Positions 1 to 9,605 of a stretch of DNA of 64,000 nucleotides are shown here, in pieces. A program made the position numbers and the translations under genes. Under the pieces are notes generated by a model that saw nothing but the letters and a program-made list of their open reading frames with translations, had not been told where the DNA came from and did no database searches. Source of the stretch: Parachitinimonas caeni (GTDB lineage: Bacteria; Pseudomonadota; Gammaproteobacteria; Burkholderiales; Chitinimonadaceae); the NCBI RefSeq assembly GCF_030129945.1, contig NZ_JARRAF010000001.1, forward strand, positions 310,001 through 374,000. Reading direction: 5' to 3'. Each line of letters starts with the position of its first letter. The stretch's first letter is position 1.

Positions 1-1089
1 GCGACCCAGTGTTTCCATGATGCGACCCCGGATCAGTGCCGTTTCCAGCAGTGCCGAGTGGCTGGATTCATGCTGCTGGTCATGGCTGAACATCAGCAGG
101 CTGAGCCAGCGATACAGCTTCTGGTGGCCGAGCACCACCAGCGCCCGCTCCAGCGAATCCACCTTGGTCATCAGGCCGCCGCCGGGCGAGTTTACATACC
201 GCAGCAGCTTGAAGGTCAGCATCGGGTCGTACTTCATGGCGTTGGCGATGATGGGCGTTTCCGCCTCGGCCCGTACCAGATTCAACACCTCCAGCAGGCG
301 CAGATAATTGGCGTCGATGGCGGCATCTTCCTGATACTCGCGATAACGCAGGTAGCTGCCTTGTAGATAATGAATCTGCAACTGGCGGCACACCTGCAGC
401 TCTTCAAAGAAATGAATATCACCGACCACGACTTCCGACTCCGGCGCGGCCTGTCCCAATGCCGAGATCGCGCCTGACAGCTCCTGCACATCCTTGCCGG
501 CAATGCTGAGCTTCAGATAGTCCGCCAACGGGAATAACGAGATCAGCTCCGGTTTGATCGGGAACTGATCAAAACCAATCTGAAACCCGACCTGCTTGAG
601 CGCCTGCAGCTTTTCAAAGTGTTCCAGCGGGTTGGTGAAGAACTCTTCGTCGTAGCGCAACATCAGCACAAATTGGGCCTTGGAGAGCAGCTTGAACAAG
701 GGGCTGTCGAGCGCCCAGACCGAAATATTCAGAAAGATCCGCTTCTGGCCAAACGGCTTGGTGGCTTCATCTGCCAGGAAATTGCGCAACAGCACCTCGT
801 CGTACAGCTTCGACACATTGTGGGTGACATGCACTTTGCGTTTGAGCACGCTCTCGCGCAGACGGAAGTCGTAACCGATAACGTTCAAGTCGCGGTCTAG
901 CACGATTTCACGCTGCAGCATCCTTTCCTCGGCCAGGGCCGCGCTAGGCTTGGCCGTTGCAGGTGGCGCTGCGGCCGCCGCTGGCGTGGCTTGAGGTGGC
1001 GCAGGTGCCGGACGTGCTGGCGTGGGGGGCGGACTGGGCGGCGCAGGTTTATCGCCTCCACCAAGCAATTTCTTCAGGAAGTCCAGCAT
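1..1089 (-). CDS. EAL/HDOD domain protein (C-terminus outside window)
   Basis: The visible part is 363 residues, starting MLDFLKKLLGGG, followed by a proline/alanine-rich linker to about residue 45, then an EAL-type domain, then an HDOD domain (around TFKLLRYVNSPGGG). The EAL signature is degenerate: the usual GYELLFR-type segment reads GYDFRLR, so c-di-GMP hydrolysis is unlikely. Proteins of this EAL+HDOD layout (YuxH family) are regulatory and non-enzymatic as far as is known. The gene runs off the left edge, so its C-terminal end is not seen. It is transcribed leftwards, separated from purC by a terminator. The start is the first ATG of the conserved hydrophobic/basic N-terminus. Confidence 0.8.
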   Translation of the reverse strand, partial: MLDFLKKLLGGGDKPAPPSPPPTPARPAPAPPQATPAAAAAPPATAKPSAALAEERMLQREIVLDRDLNVIGYDFRLRESVLKRKVHVTHNVSKLYDEVLLRNFLADEATKPFGQKRIFLNISVWALDSPLFKLLSKAQFVLMLRYDEEFFTNPLEHFEKLQALKQVGFQIGFDQFPIKPELISLFPLADYLKLSIAGKDVQELSGAISALGQAAPESEVVVGDIHFFEELQVCRQLQIHYLQGSYLRYREYQEDAAIDANYLRLLEVLNLVRAEAETPIIANAMKYDPMLTFKLLRYVNSPGGGLMTKVDSLERALVVLGHQKLYRWLSLLMFSHDQQHESSHSALLETALIRGRIMETLGR

Positions 1090-1176
1090 GTTGGCTACTC
1101 GCAGACGCAATGATCTCATCTTGCAGAATAGCCGAGCCCCGGCAAAACCCAAGGCAGACGGCGTAGCGTGCCTCCC

Positions 1177-1207
1177 AAAAGCAAACGCCCTGCATGGCAG
1201 GGCGTTT
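1177..1207 (-). terminator. Rho-independent terminator of purC
   Basis: An 11-bp perfect stem (AAACGCCCTGC with its complement, three-base loop) lies 19 bp past the purC stop. On the minus strand it is followed by GCTTTTGG, a short U-rich tract. Confidence 0.8.
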
Positions 1208-1225
1208 GGAGGAGTGGCCGTCGGG

Positions 1226-2104
1226 TTAGCCAGTCAACCGTTCCAGCGCTTCGCGGTATTTGTCGGCGGTACGGGCCGCGACATCGGCTGGCACCGTGGG
1301 GGCCGGTGGCTGCTTGTTCCAGCCGGTGGATTCCAGCCAGTCCCTTACAAACTGCTTGTCGAAGCTGGGGGGGCTGATGCCTTCCCGGTAGCTGTCGGCC
1401 GGCCAGAAACGCGAGGAATCCGGCGTCAGGGCTTCATCCATCAAGGTCAGATTGCCCTCGGCATCCAGACCGAATTCAAATTTGGTGTCGGCAATGATGA
1501 TGCCACGGCTGGCGGCATATTCGCTGGCGGCCTGGTACAGGCGAATCGCGGTATCGCGAACCTTGGCAGCCAGCTCGGCACCGATTTTGCCGGTCAGCTC
1601 GTCAAACGAGATGTTCTCATCGTGGTCGCCCACCGCCGCCTTGGTGGAGGGGGTGAAGATCGGCTCAGGCAGCTTCGACGCTTCTTTAAGACCTGCAGGC
1701 AGGGCAATGCCGCAGATGGCGCCAGTCTTTTGATAATCCTTCCAGCCCGAACCGGCGATATAGCCGCGCACGATGGCTTCAACCGGCACCGGCTTGAGCC
1801 GTTTGGCCACTACAGCACGCCCGGCTACCTGGGGCAGATCGGCGGCGGAGACAAAATCTTCGGGCTTTTCGCCGGTCAGGTGGTTGGGCACCACGCTGGC
1901 CAGTTTGGCAAACCAGAAGTTCGAAATGGCTGTCAGCAGCTTGCCTTTGTCGGGGATCGGCTCTGTCAGGATCACATCGAAGGCGGACAGGCGGTCGGTG
2001 GCGATCATCAGCATACGATTGGCGTCGATCTCATACAGATCGCGCACTTTGCCCTGATAAATACGCTTGAGGCTTTGCAGATTGGATTGGGTGAGGCCGG
2101 TCAT
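1226..2104 (-). CDS. purC: Phosphoribosylaminoimidazole-succinocarboxamide synthase
   Basis: SAICAR synthetase, 292 aa, which joins CAIR and aspartate with ATP in purine biosynthesis. Visible family motifs are GKVRDLY (18-24), the [14 protein letters not shown] block (about 108-121), DHDENIS (161-167) and DSSRFWPAD (229-237). The length fits the longer proteobacterial/yeast-type PurC. An ATG seven codons upstream exists, but AGGAG sits correctly before the ATG at 2104, so that start is preferred. It is downstream of an unknown gene and purK-purE in the same direction, and the group likely forms one purine operon. Confidence 0.95.
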   Translation of the reverse strand: MTGLTQSNLQSLKRIYQGKVRDLYEIDANRMLMIATDRLSAFDVILTEPIPDKGKLLTAISNFWFAKLASVVPNHLTGEKPEDFVSAADLPQVAGRAVVAKRLKPVPVEAIVRGYIAGSGWKDYQKTGAICGIALPAGLKEASKLPEPIFTPSTKAAVGDHDENISFDELTGKIGAELAAKVRDTAIRLYQAASEYAASRGIIIADTKFEFGLDAEGNLTLMDEALTPDSSRFWPADSYREGISPPSFDKQFVRDWLESTGWNKQPPAPTVPADVAARTADKYREALERLTG

Positions 2105-2129
2105 GGCGACTCCTGTGGCTGGCAATGGA

Positions 2130-2912
2130 TTAGCGAGGGGGCGTGTGGTGTTCGGCGATCAGCTGCCGTAATTCTCCTAGCACGGTATCCCGGACATAGG
2201 GGTAGGCATCCTGCGTGATCTTCTCCAGCTCATCGGGTGCGATGCCGCCAATTTCCCGCCGGTAGCGTACACGCAGGTTGTGCATATCGTTACGGGCGCG
2301 CAGATCGGCTTCCCAGGTGCCAACGCTGGTCGAAGCCACCCCTTGGCGGGTGGCAATGTAGACCTTGACCTGATCGGTATGCGCGGCAACCAGATGATTG
2401 AGCGGGGTGTAAGACGGCAAGGACAGCCGACGGATCTTGGGGGGCTCGCGAAACATATGGGTCGAGCCCACATTATCGGTGATCAGAAAGCTGCCATCGT
2501 TGAGCACCGAGTGCAGTTCGACGATCTGGCGGGTCTTCGGCCAGCGTCCCAGCAGCTTGCGCCAGCGCTCGGCAAAACCGCGTGGCTCGCGTACCCCGGT
2601 TTCGAGAATGGAGGCTGAGGTTCGATTGTCACGGCTGATCATCACCCGCAGCAGGCTGCGGCGACCGGAAATCTGCGTCTCATGCACCGGCTCGACATCC
2701 ACCTGATGGCGAAACCCCACCAGATTGAGCTGGCGTGAGGCATCGTTATAAAAGCCGATGTCGACATGCCGGAATTCCTTGGGGCGCACATGCAGATAGT
2801 GCTGCTCGGGCGGGGCAATGAAACGGCGAAAGATTTCCTGCGCGATTTTCAGGGCAGTTGGCCGGTGCAGCGCCAGTTTGTTCGGGTCAAGCGGCAGGTT
2901 TTCGTCGAACAT
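2130..2912 (-). CDS. Conserved protein of unknown function in the purine operon
   Basis: A 260-aa soluble protein with no signal peptide or membrane segment and no motif I recognise. It begins MFDENLPLD and is rich in Arg and His. The start at 2912 is chosen because the upstream extension is an out-of-frame reading of purK and this ATG is eight bases from the purK stop. It sits between purK and purC in one leftward operon. A role linked to purine metabolism is only guilt by association. Confidence 0.75.
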   Translation of the reverse strand: MFDENLPLDPNKLALHRPTALKIAQEIFRRFIAPPEQHYLHVRPKEFRHVDIGFYNDASRQLNLVGFRHQVDVEPVHETQISGRRSLLRVMISRDNRTSASILETGVREPRGFAERWRKLLGRWPKTRQIVELHSVLNDGSFLITDNVGSTHMFREPPKIRRLSLPSYTPLNHLVAAHTDQVKVYIATRQGVASTSVGTWEADLRARNDMHNLRVRYRREIGGIAPDELEKITQDAYPYVRDTVLGELRQLIAEHHTPPR

Positions 2913-2919
2913 GATGGCG

Positions 2920-4053
2920 TTACAAGGTGCTCTTGATCGCCTCGGCCTGCTCAATGGCCGCTTCGGCATCGGGCGCCAGGACGCAGAAATGGCCCATCTT
3001 GCGGCCAGGGCGCGCTTCCTTCTTGCCATACAGATGCAGCTTGGCATTGGGCGCCTGCATCAGGACTTCCCATTTTGGCTCGCTGCCGGCTTCGCCCCAG
3101 ACATCGCCCAGCAGGTTGACCATGACAATCGGAGAGAGCAGATCGGTGCGACCGGGATATAGACCGCACATGGCCCGGACCTGTTGCTGGAATTGGTCGG
3201 TGGCGCAACCATCAATCGTGTAATGACCGGAGTTGTGCGGCCGAGGGGCCATTTCGTTCACCACCAGGCTGTTGTCTTCGAGTACGAAGAATTCAACCGC
3301 CAGAACCCCTACGTAGTCGAGTGTTTCAGCCAGCTGCCGGGCCATCTGCCGGGCTTGCTCGGCCAGTTCGGAGGGGATGCGTGCCGGCACGATGCTGACG
3401 TCGAGAATGCCTTGGGCGTGGCGATTTTCAGCAATCGGGAATACGGCGACTTCATGTGCCGAGGTGCGGGTGACGATTGCCGAGACTTCGAGCGCCAGTG
3501 GCACCCGCTTTTCCAGCACACAGGGCTGGCCGCCCAGATCGGCATAAGCGGCGCGCGCTTCGGCTGGCGTCGCAACGTTGATCTGGCCTTTGCCGTCGTA
3601 GCCCAGCCGGGCGGTTTTCAGAATGCCGGGCAGATAGGGGGCGAGATCATGATTGAGGTCTGATACGGTTTCCAGTGCCAGATACGGAGCCGTCGCCAAA
3701 CCCGCCTTGCGGATGTATGACTTTTCGAGAATCCGGTCTTGGGCAATTGCCACACAGTCTCCCGATGGGCTGACCGGAATATGCCGGGCCAACCAACGCA
3801 TCGAATCTGCGTTGACGTTTTCGAACTCGGTGGTGACAGCTGCGCAGGTTTCGGCCAGTTCCTTGAGGGCGGCGTGGTCGTTGTAAGGGGCGCGCAGATG
3901 AACATCGGCAAAGGCAGCGGCAGGGGCATTCGGGTCCGGGTCCAGCACCGTCACGCTGTAGCCCATGGTCTTGGCGGCGACGGCAAACATGCGGCCTAGC
4001 TGGCCCCCCCCAAGAATACCCAGCATGGCGGGCGGCAGAATGACTTGGCTCAC
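2920..4053 (-). CDS. purK: 5-(carboxyamino)imidazole ribonucleotide synthase
   Basis: A 377-aa ATP-grasp enzyme that carboxylates AIR with bicarbonate to N5-CAIR, the substrate of PurE. The N-terminal nucleotide fold shows [11 protein letters not shown] (about 12-22). The ATP-grasp core contains [12 protein letters not shown], and the C-terminal part contains [14 protein letters not shown], both hallmarks of PurK. The start overlaps the purE stop by 4 nt (ATGA), a sign of coupled translation. Confidence 0.96.
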   Translation of the reverse strand: MSQVILPPAMLGILGGGQLGRMFAVAAKTMGYSVTVLDPDPNAPAAAFADVHLRAPYNDHAALKELAETCAAVTTEFENVNADSMRWLARHIPVSPSGDCVAIAQDRILEKSYIRKAGLATAPYLALETVSDLNHDLAPYLPGILKTARLGYDGKGQINVATPAEARAAYADLGGQPCVLEKRVPLALEVSAIVTRTSAHEVAVFPIAENRHAQGILDVSIVPARIPSELAEQARQMARQLAETLDYVGVLAVEFFVLEDNSLVVNEMAPRPHNSGHYTIDGCATDQFQQQVRAMCGLYPGRTDLLSPIVMVNLLGDVWGEAGSEPKWEVLMQAPNAKLHLYGKKEARPGRKMGHFCVLAPDAEAAIEQAEAIKSTL

Positions 4054-4541
4054 GGCTCCAGCTCCGGCAAGGTCATGGCAAGTACAGACTCGGTCTGTAC
4101 CGAGCGGAACTCGGCGAGTTTGGCGGCGAGTTCAGGGCGGTCGGTTGCCAGCATGGCAATCGCGAACAGTGCGGCATTGGCGGCCCCGGCTTCGCCGATG
4201 GCAAAGGTGGCAACAGGGATGCCTTTGGGCATTTGAACAATCGAGAGCAGCGAGTCTTCGCCGCGCAGGTATTTGGAGGGAACCGGCACACCCAGCACTG
4301 GCAGGGCAGTTTTGGAAGCCAGCATGCCCGGCAGGTGGGCGGCACCACCCGCGCCGGCGATGATGCATTTGAGACCACGGGAGGCTGCGGTGGCAGCGTA
4401 TTCGAACAGCAGATCAGGTGTGCGGTGGGCAGAGACCACACGCGCTTCGAAACTGATCCCGAAGGCTTGCAACTGACGGGCTGCGTTTTGCATGACTTCC
4501 CAGTCGCTTGTGCTACCCATCACCAGGCCGACTTCAACCAT
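4050..4541 (-). CDS. purE: N5-carboxyaminoimidazole ribonucleotide mutase
   Basis: A 163-aa class I PurE that converts N5-CAIR to CAIR. It carries [10 protein letters not shown] (8-17), SAHRTP (37-42) and the [12 protein letters not shown] loop (62-73) with the catalytic histidine. The gene starts the purE-purK-unknown-purC group, which is read leftwards; its 3' end overlaps purK by 4 nt. Confidence 0.96.
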   Translation of the reverse strand: MVEVGLVMGSTSDWEVMQNAARQLQAFGISFEARVVSAHRTPDLLFEYAATAASRGLKCIIAGAGGAAHLPGMLASKTALPVLGVPVPSKYLRGEDSLLSIVQMPKGIPVATFAIGEAGAANAALFAIAMLATDRPELAAKLAEFRSVQTESVLAMTLPELEP

Positions 4542-4634
4542 GTTGGTATTCCATAGGTTTCAAAAACAGGATTCTAGCGAAAAGCCGCCGGGGCGCGTAG
4601 CACGTTTGCAACGCGCAACTGGCGGCGGGTGTGT

Positions 4635-5255
4635 TTACGACATTTCTACGGCCATGCCGCGCTGGATGGCTGGCCGTTCGGCCAGGCGGCTCATCCAGGC
4701 GGCGACGGCGGGATAGGCCTCCAGCGAGACGCCTTGCCACTCGTGCCGCAACGCCCACGGGTAGAGCGCCATATCGGCAATCGAGTACTCGCCGGCGATA
4801 TACGGTCGTTGTGCCAGTTCGCGGTCGAGTACGCCGTATAGACGATTCGCCTCGCGTTGATAGCGTTCGATGGCGTAGGGGATTTTCTCCGGCGCAAACC
4901 GGCCGAAGTGATGGGCTTGCCCCAGCATTGGCCCGAAGCCACCCATCTGGAACATCAGCCATTGCAGGGTACGGTAGCGTTCCGGCCCGCTGGCAGGCAG
5001 AAAGCGGCTGGTCTTCTCGGCCAGATAGATCAGAATGGCGCCCGACTCGAACAAGGCAAACGGTTCGCCATTCGGGCCATCGGTATCAACCAGGGCCGGG
5101 ATCTTGCCGTTGGGGCTGATGGCCTGATAAGCCGGGGTGAACTGGTCGCCTTTCATGATGTCGATTTTCTCGATCTGATAAGGCAGGCCGCATTCTTCGA
5201 GCATCAGGGAAATCTTGCGGCCGTTCGGCGTATTCCAGGTGTATAGCGTCAGCAT
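4635..5255 (-). CDS. Glutathione S-transferase, YfcG/Nu-like
   Basis: A 206-aa two-domain GST. The thioredoxin-like N-terminal domain begins MLTLYTWNTPNGRK, with the TPNGRKI segment typical of the YfcG/Ure2p-like (Nu) group, in which a Thr or Asn near the N-terminus replaces the usual catalytic Tyr or Cys. FESGAILIYLAEK is the glutathione-binding ESxAI motif. The all-helical C-terminal domain follows (YSIADMALYPW). Disulfide reductase activity is known in the family; the substrate here is unknown. The start at 5255 has GGAG eight bases upstream. Confidence 0.88.
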   Translation of the reverse strand: MLTLYTWNTPNGRKISLMLEECGLPYQIEKIDIMKGDQFTPAYQAISPNGKIPALVDTDGPNGEPFALFESGAILIYLAEKTSRFLPASGPERYRTLQWLMFQMGGFGPMLGQAHHFGRFAPEKIPYAIERYQREANRLYGVLDRELAQRPYIAGEYSIADMALYPWALRHEWQGVSLEAYPAVAAWMSRLAERPAIQRGMAVEMS

Positions 5256-5335
5256 GGTGGAGCTCCGTGAGTTTGTTTTGGGGTGGCTGAAGCGGTCGAT
5301 TATGCGCCAAAGCGGTTGCCAGATGCGGCCCCATA

Positions 5336-5372
5336 ACAAACGGGCGCGACCCGGAATGGGTGCGCCCGTTGT
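5336..5372 (-). terminator. Terminator after amtB
   Basis: A long inverted repeat, ACAACGGGCGCACCC against GGGTCGCGCCCGTTTGT with a 5-base loop, lies 30 bp past the amtB stop on the minus strand. The transcript ends in TTTGTT. Confidence 0.75.
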
Positions 5373-5401
5373 GCTGGCGAAAGCGGTCTGGGTGATCTGG
5401 C

Positions 5402-6865
5402 TTACTCGACTCGCTCGCCGTGCAGTGCCAGATCCAGGCCTTCGCGCTGCTCGTCATCGGCGACACGCAGGCCAAGGATGACATCGACGATTTTCAGCAG
5501 AATGAAGGTCATGACGCCGCTGTAGACGATGGTGACGCCGACGCCAACCAGCTGCGCCACGATGTCACCCTTGGTGCCGCCGATTTCTTCGACCGCAAAC
5601 ACCCCGGTCAGAATGGCGCCGACAATGCCGCCCACACCATGTACGCCGAAGGCATCAAGTGAGTCGTCGTAGCCCAGCAGGTGCTTGAGGCCGGTAGCCC
5701 CCCAGTAGCAGACGCCGCCTGAAATCAGGCCGATGGCCAAGGCGCCGCCGACGCCAACGAAACCCGAGGCTGGCGTAATCGCCACCAACCCGGCTACGGC
5801 GCCAGAAGCAATGCCCAGCACCGATGGCTTGCCCTTGGCGAACCACTCGACAAACATCCAGCTCAACGCTGCCGTGGCCGAGGCGATCTGTGTCACCAGC
5901 ATGGCATACCCGGCACGGCCATCTGCCGCCAGGGCTGAGCCAGCGTTGAAGCCGAACCAGCCTACCCACAGCATCGAAGCGCCGACCAGAGTCAGAACCA
6001 GATTGTGCGGTGGCATGGCTTCGCGGCCGAAACCTACCCGCTTGCCCAGCACAAAGGCGCAGACCAGACCCGCGATGCCGGCATTGATGTGGACCACCGT
6101 GCCGCCGGCATAGTCGAGTACCTTGAACTTGGCGCCCTCACCGTTGAACAGCCAGCCACCGGCTTCCCACACCCAGTGGGCGACGGGTGAATACACCAAC
6201 AGTGACCACAGCGCCATGAACAGCAGCATCGACGAGAATTTCATCCGTTCGGCAAAGGCACCGGTGATCAGCGCCGGGGTGATGATGGCAAAGGTGAGCT
6301 GGAACATGAAGAACACGCTTTCAGGAATCGTGCCGCTCAGGGTGTTCACGCCGATGCCGTTGAGCATGGCCTTGCTCAGCCCGCCAATCAAGGCGTTGCC
6401 GGGAGCAAAGGCCAGCGAGTAGCCAACCACAGTCCAGAGCAGGGTAACCAGCGCGGCAATTGCGAAGCTTTGCATCAGCGTGGCCAGCACGTTCTTCTTG
6501 CGGACCATGCCGCCATAGAACAGCGCCAGGCCCGGAATCGTCATGAACAGGACCAAAGCCGTGGCAACCAGCATCCAGGCGGTGTTGCCGGCATCAAGCT
6601 TGGGGGCTTCCGGTGCGGCGGCTGGGGCGGGAGCGGCGGTAGTCGCCGCCGCTGCTGGGCTGGCGGCTGGCGTAGCCGGGGCGCTGGTTGCCTCGCCGCT
6701 GACGGTGGCGGGGGTGGCCGGTGCCTGTGGTGCAGCCGCTGGGGCGTCAACGACTGGTGCGGCGGGGGCGGTGGCGGGTGCCGCCGGCTTGGCGTCTTCC
6801 GCCAAGGCCGGTAGGGCAAGGCCCACGGCACCCATCAGCGCGAGAGAGGCCAGTAGCTTTTTCAT
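5402..6865 (-). CDS. amtB: Ammonium channel AmtB with Ala/Pro-rich N-terminal extension
   Basis: A 487-aa inner-membrane ammonium channel. Residues 1-22 are a signal peptide. Residues 23-88 are almost only Ala, Pro, Thr and Ser, which is unusual. From about 93 the 11-helix Amt core runs to the end. The two pore histidines are visible at His259 (VVHINAG) and His409 (FGVHGVGG), and GAFAERMKF (202-210) is the Amt signature region. It is the second gene after glnK, 18 nt downstream, so the pair is expected to be nitrogen-regulated; GlnK normally plugs AmtB when ammonium is high. Confidence 0.95.
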   Translation of the reverse strand: MKKLLASLALMGAVGLALPALAEDAKPAAPATAPAAPVVDAPAAAPQAPATPATVSGEATSAPATPAASPAAAATTAAPAPAAAPEAPKLDAGNTAWMLVATALVLFMTIPGLALFYGGMVRKKNVLATLMQSFAIAALVTLLWTVVGYSLAFAPGNALIGGLSKAMLNGIGVNTLSGTIPESVFFMFQLTFAIITPALITGAFAERMKFSSMLLFMALWSLLVYSPVAHWVWEAGGWLFNGEGAKFKVLDYAGGTVVHINAGIAGLVCAFVLGKRVGFGREAMPPHNLVLTLVGASMLWVGWFGFNAGSALAADGRAGYAMLVTQIASATAALSWMFVEWFAKGKPSVLGIASGAVAGLVAITPASGFVGVGGALAIGLISGGVCYWGATGLKHLLGYDDSLDAFGVHGVGGIVGAILTGVFAVEEIGGTKGDIVAQLVGVGVTIVYSGVMTFILLKIVDVILGLRVADDEQREGLDLALHGERVE

Positions 6866-6883
6866 GGCAGTCTCCTTGCAGGA

Positions 6884-7270
<387 letters not shown>

Positions 7271-7272
7271 CT

Positions 7273-7290
7273 AGCATGAGCTGTGCCAAG
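7273..7290 (-). promoter_or_regulatory. Sigma-54 promoter of glnK-amtB
   Basis: On the minus strand CTTGGCACAGCTCATGCT carries GG and GC exactly 10 nt apart, as in the consensus TGGCAC-N5-TTGC. Expected transcription start is near 7263, giving a leader of about 41 nt. This fits RpoN/NtrC control of glnK-amtB. Confidence 0.8.
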
Positions 7291-7351
7291 TAATAAAATA
7301 CTGATAAATCATTGCGTTATGATGATGTTGTCAGGCAGGGGGCTGAGGTGC

Positions 7352-7366
7352 GCACCGCTGTGGTGC
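7352..7366 (-). promoter_or_regulatory. NtrC-binding-site candidate
   Basis: GCACC-N5-GGTGC, a perfect match to the core of the NtrC enhancer consensus, is centred about 96 bp upstream of the predicted sigma-54 start. This is the usual distance range for an enhancer. A second, weaker palindrome (GGTGCAGCGCTGCGCC, 7393-7408) lies further up in the reverse arm order and may not be an NtrC site. Confidence 0.7.
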
Positions 7367-7517
7367 GGGGGGAGTGGTCTGGGGGCGGCTTTGGTGCAGC
7401 GCTGCGCCATGATTGGGCGGGCCGGATGTACGGCTTGATCCAGCACATATGAGCTGGCTTGCTGCCTGCTAAACTGCTTACAAACCCCATTCAACCAAGC
7501 ATCACAAGGAGATCGTT

Positions 7518-7793
7518 ATGTTGTCGCAACGTCTGTTTGATGAAGTCAGCAGCAAGTTGTCAGAAGTGCTGGCGTCCAGCCCGGCCCGTGACATCGAGAA
7601 GAATATGAAGGCTGTGCTGTCCGCCGCCTTTGCCAAGCTGGATCTGGTAACCCGCGAGGAGTTCGAGGTGCAGCAGGAAGTGCTGGCCCGTACCCGCGAA
7701 AAGCTCGGCGATATGGAAAAGCGCCTCGCCGCACTGGAAGGCCGGGTGGATACGACCCCGCAGGCCGTGCAGAACCCGCAAGACGAGCTGTAA
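7518..7793 (+). CDS. ubiK: Ubiquinone biosynthesis accessory factor UbiK (BMFP family)
   Basis: A 91-aa protein that begins MLSQRLFDEVSSKLSEVL and ends in a coiled coil (about 48-76: REEFEVQQEVLARTREKL, EKRLAALEGRV). This is the layout of the YqiC/BMFP family, which with UbiJ supports aerobic ubiquinone synthesis and trimerises through the coiled coil. AAGGAG lies 9 nt before the ATG. It is monocistronic, with a strong terminator right after the stop. Confidence 0.85.
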   Translation: MLSQRLFDEVSSKLSEVLASSPARDIEKNMKAVLSAAFAKLDLVTREEFEVQQEVLARTREKLGDMEKRLAALEGRVDTTPQAVQNPQDEL

Positions 7794-7812
7794 ACGCCCT
7801 ATCGCCGTGGCG

Positions 7813-7853
7813 AGGCCCTTCCTGGTCTGACCAGAGAAGGGCCTTCTTTTTGT
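7813..7853 (+). terminator. Terminator of ubiK
   Basis: The stem AGGCCCTTC/GAAGGGCCT (with an inner CTGGT/ACCAG pairing) is followed by TCTTTTTGT, 20 bp past the ubiK stop. The other strand may also use it for the convergent LysR gene. Confidence 0.9.
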
Positions 7854-7864
7854 AGGTTTTTGCT

Positions 7865-8782
7865 TTAGCCGGCGGGCGCTAACCGTTCCAGCAGAAATTC
7901 AACGAAGGCCCGCACCCGTAGCGGCGCCAGTCGACCGTGCGGATAGAGTAGCGAAAATGGCCGTGAGCAGCCGCCAAATGGCTGGAGCACCTCAACCAGC
8001 CGACCATGCTGCAAGTCGGCTTCGACCGTAAACCGGTAAGCCTGGAACAGACCGGCACCATGTCGGGCCAGCGTGATGCCTCCCAACAGATCTTCTGCAC
8101 AGTGATAACGGCCTTGCGTCGGCCACTCAATCATTTGCCCGCCTTGCTGGAACAGCCAAGGCACCTGCCGGCCACTGCTGGGCAGGTCGAACTGGATGCA
8201 CTCATGCGTCGCCAAGGCTTGCGGGGTATCGGGGTTGCCCCGCTGTGACAGATAGGCTGGGGCGGCCACCACCACCAGCTCGGCATCCTCCAGCTTGCGG
8301 GCAACCAGCCCGGAATCGACCGGTGCCCTGGCGCGAATCGCCAGATCGAAACCTTCGTCAGCAAAATCAACATTGCGGTTGCTGAGATGGACTTCGACTT
8401 TGATCTGCGGGTGCTCTGCCAGAAACGCCGGCAACAGTGGCAACACGCGGAAATGACCGTATGTGGTTGGCAGGCTGATGCGCAGCGTACCGGCGGGAAC
8501 ACTCTGAATACCGCCCAGTACGTTTTCTGCTTCCTGCAGCTGGCCCAGCGCATTGCGACAGCGCTCGAAGTACAACTGCCCGCCCTCGGTCAGCCGGATC
8601 TGGCGGGTGGTGCGCAAGAATAATTTCACCCCAAGCCGTGCTTCCAGCCTTGCCATGGCACGGCTCACGGCGGCCGGGGTAATGCCGGCGGCCTGGGCGG
8701 CAGCAGTAAAGCTGCCCTGCTCTGCTGCCAGGCAGAACAGCTCGATGCTGCCTAACAAGAGGTTATCGAATTGGCGCTTCAT
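7865..8782 (-). CDS. LysR-family transcriptional regulator
   Basis: A 305-aa protein. The N-terminal winged helix-turn-helix (about residues 10-68) shows FCLAAEQGSFTAAAQAAGIT and AVSRAMARLEARLGVKLF, the standard LysR pattern. The rest is the periplasmic-binding-protein-like effector domain of the CrgA/DsdC-like subgroup. The gene is divergent from the GST gene at 8893, with a 110-bp shared AT-rich promoter region, so it probably controls that GST and perhaps the downstream nitronate monooxygenase. Confidence 0.92.
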   Translation of the reverse strand: MKRQFDNLLLGSIELFCLAAEQGSFTAAAQAAGITPAAVSRAMARLEARLGVKLFLRTTRQIRLTEGGQLYFERCRNALGQLQEAENVLGGIQSVPAGTLRISLPTTYGHFRVLPLLPAFLAEHPQIKVEVHLSNRNVDFADEGFDLAIRARAPVDSGLVARKLEDAELVVVAAPAYLSQRGNPDTPQALATHECIQFDLPSSGRQVPWLFQQGGQMIEWPTQGRYHCAEDLLGGITLARHGAGLFQAYRFTVEADLQHGRLVEVLQPFGGCSRPFSLLYPHGRLAPLRVRAFVEFLLERLAPAG

Positions 8783-8892
8783 TTGTTACATGGCGTAATG
8801 AATGTAGTGTTTACTATGCCATTTATCAGCCTGATGGTTACAAATAAGCTGTGCTCCGAGATGTCCTCACCTGTAAACAAGGAGCCTATGCC

Positions 8893-9501
8893 ATGAAGCT
8901 GTATTTCTCTCCCGGTGCCTGTTCTTTGGCTGTTCATATCGTGCTGCGTGAGCTGCAGACGTCATTCAGTCTGGAAAAGGTCGATCTGGGGCGCCACCAA
9001 ACCGCAGATGGGGCCGATTACTATCAACTCGCCCCCAAGGGCTGTGTGCCGATGCTGGTGCTGGAGTCCGGTGAACGCCTGACCGAAGGACCGGTCATCA
9101 ACCAATACCTGGCCGATCACTTCGGCCGTACCGATCTGCTGCCTGCCGTGGGCAGTCTGGCCCGCTATCGGGTGCTGGAATGGCTCAACTATGTTGGCAC
9201 CGAGCTGCACAAGAGCTTTGCGCCGCTGTTCAACCCGGAGGTTGACGCCCAAGGCAAAGCCGTCTTTCAAGCGCAATTACGAAAGAAATTTGCCTGGGTA
9301 TCGCAGCAGCTGGCGGATAGACCCTATCTGACCGGCGATACCTTCAGCATTGCCGATGCCTATCTCTACACCGTTGCCAGCTGGTCGTCGTTTGTGGGGC
9401 TGGATCTGGCGCCCTATGCCGAGCTGCAGGCTTTCCTGCGCCGGGTGGCGGAGCGGCCAGCCGTCAAGCAGGCGCGGCTGGCAGAAGGTCTGCCGGGCTG
9501 A
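8893..9501 (+). CDS. Beta-class glutathione S-transferase
   Basis: A 202-aa GST beginning MKLYFSPGACSLAVHIVLRE. Cys10 in PGACSL is the conserved beta-class cysteine, and LTEGPVINQYLAD contains the glutathione-binding segment (family E-S/G-x-I). The C-terminal helical domain has FSIADAYLYTV. The start at 8893 is set by AAGGAG nine bases upstream rather than the ATG-less opening at 8851. It is divergent from a LysR regulator, which suggests induction by an electrophile or aromatic substrate. Confidence 0.9.
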   Translation: MKLYFSPGACSLAVHIVLRELQTSFSLEKVDLGRHQTADGADYYQLAPKGCVPMLVLESGERLTEGPVINQYLADHFGRTDLLPAVGSLARYRVLEWLNYVGTELHKSFAPLFNPEVDAQGKAVFQAQLRKKFAWVSQQLADRPYLTGDTFSIADAYLYTVASWSSFVGLDLAPYAELQAFLRRVAERPAVKQARLAEGLPG

Positions 9502-9605
9502 GTGGCCAATGCTGCTTCTGCGGCGTTGGTGTTGAAAAGACAGAGCCTTATCGCCCGGTGGTGCCACCTTGGCGCCAGCCGGGCGAGGCCGGCAGGAGAC
9601 AACTC

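Noticed and set aside
1022-2218. Long plus-strand open frame opposite purC
   Set aside because: Antisense shadow of purC in high-GC DNA; the minus-strand protein has clear family motifs.
7393-7408. Second NtrC site
   Set aside because: The palindrome GGTGC...GCGCC has the arms in reverse order to the NtrC consensus and has no N5 core of the right kind.
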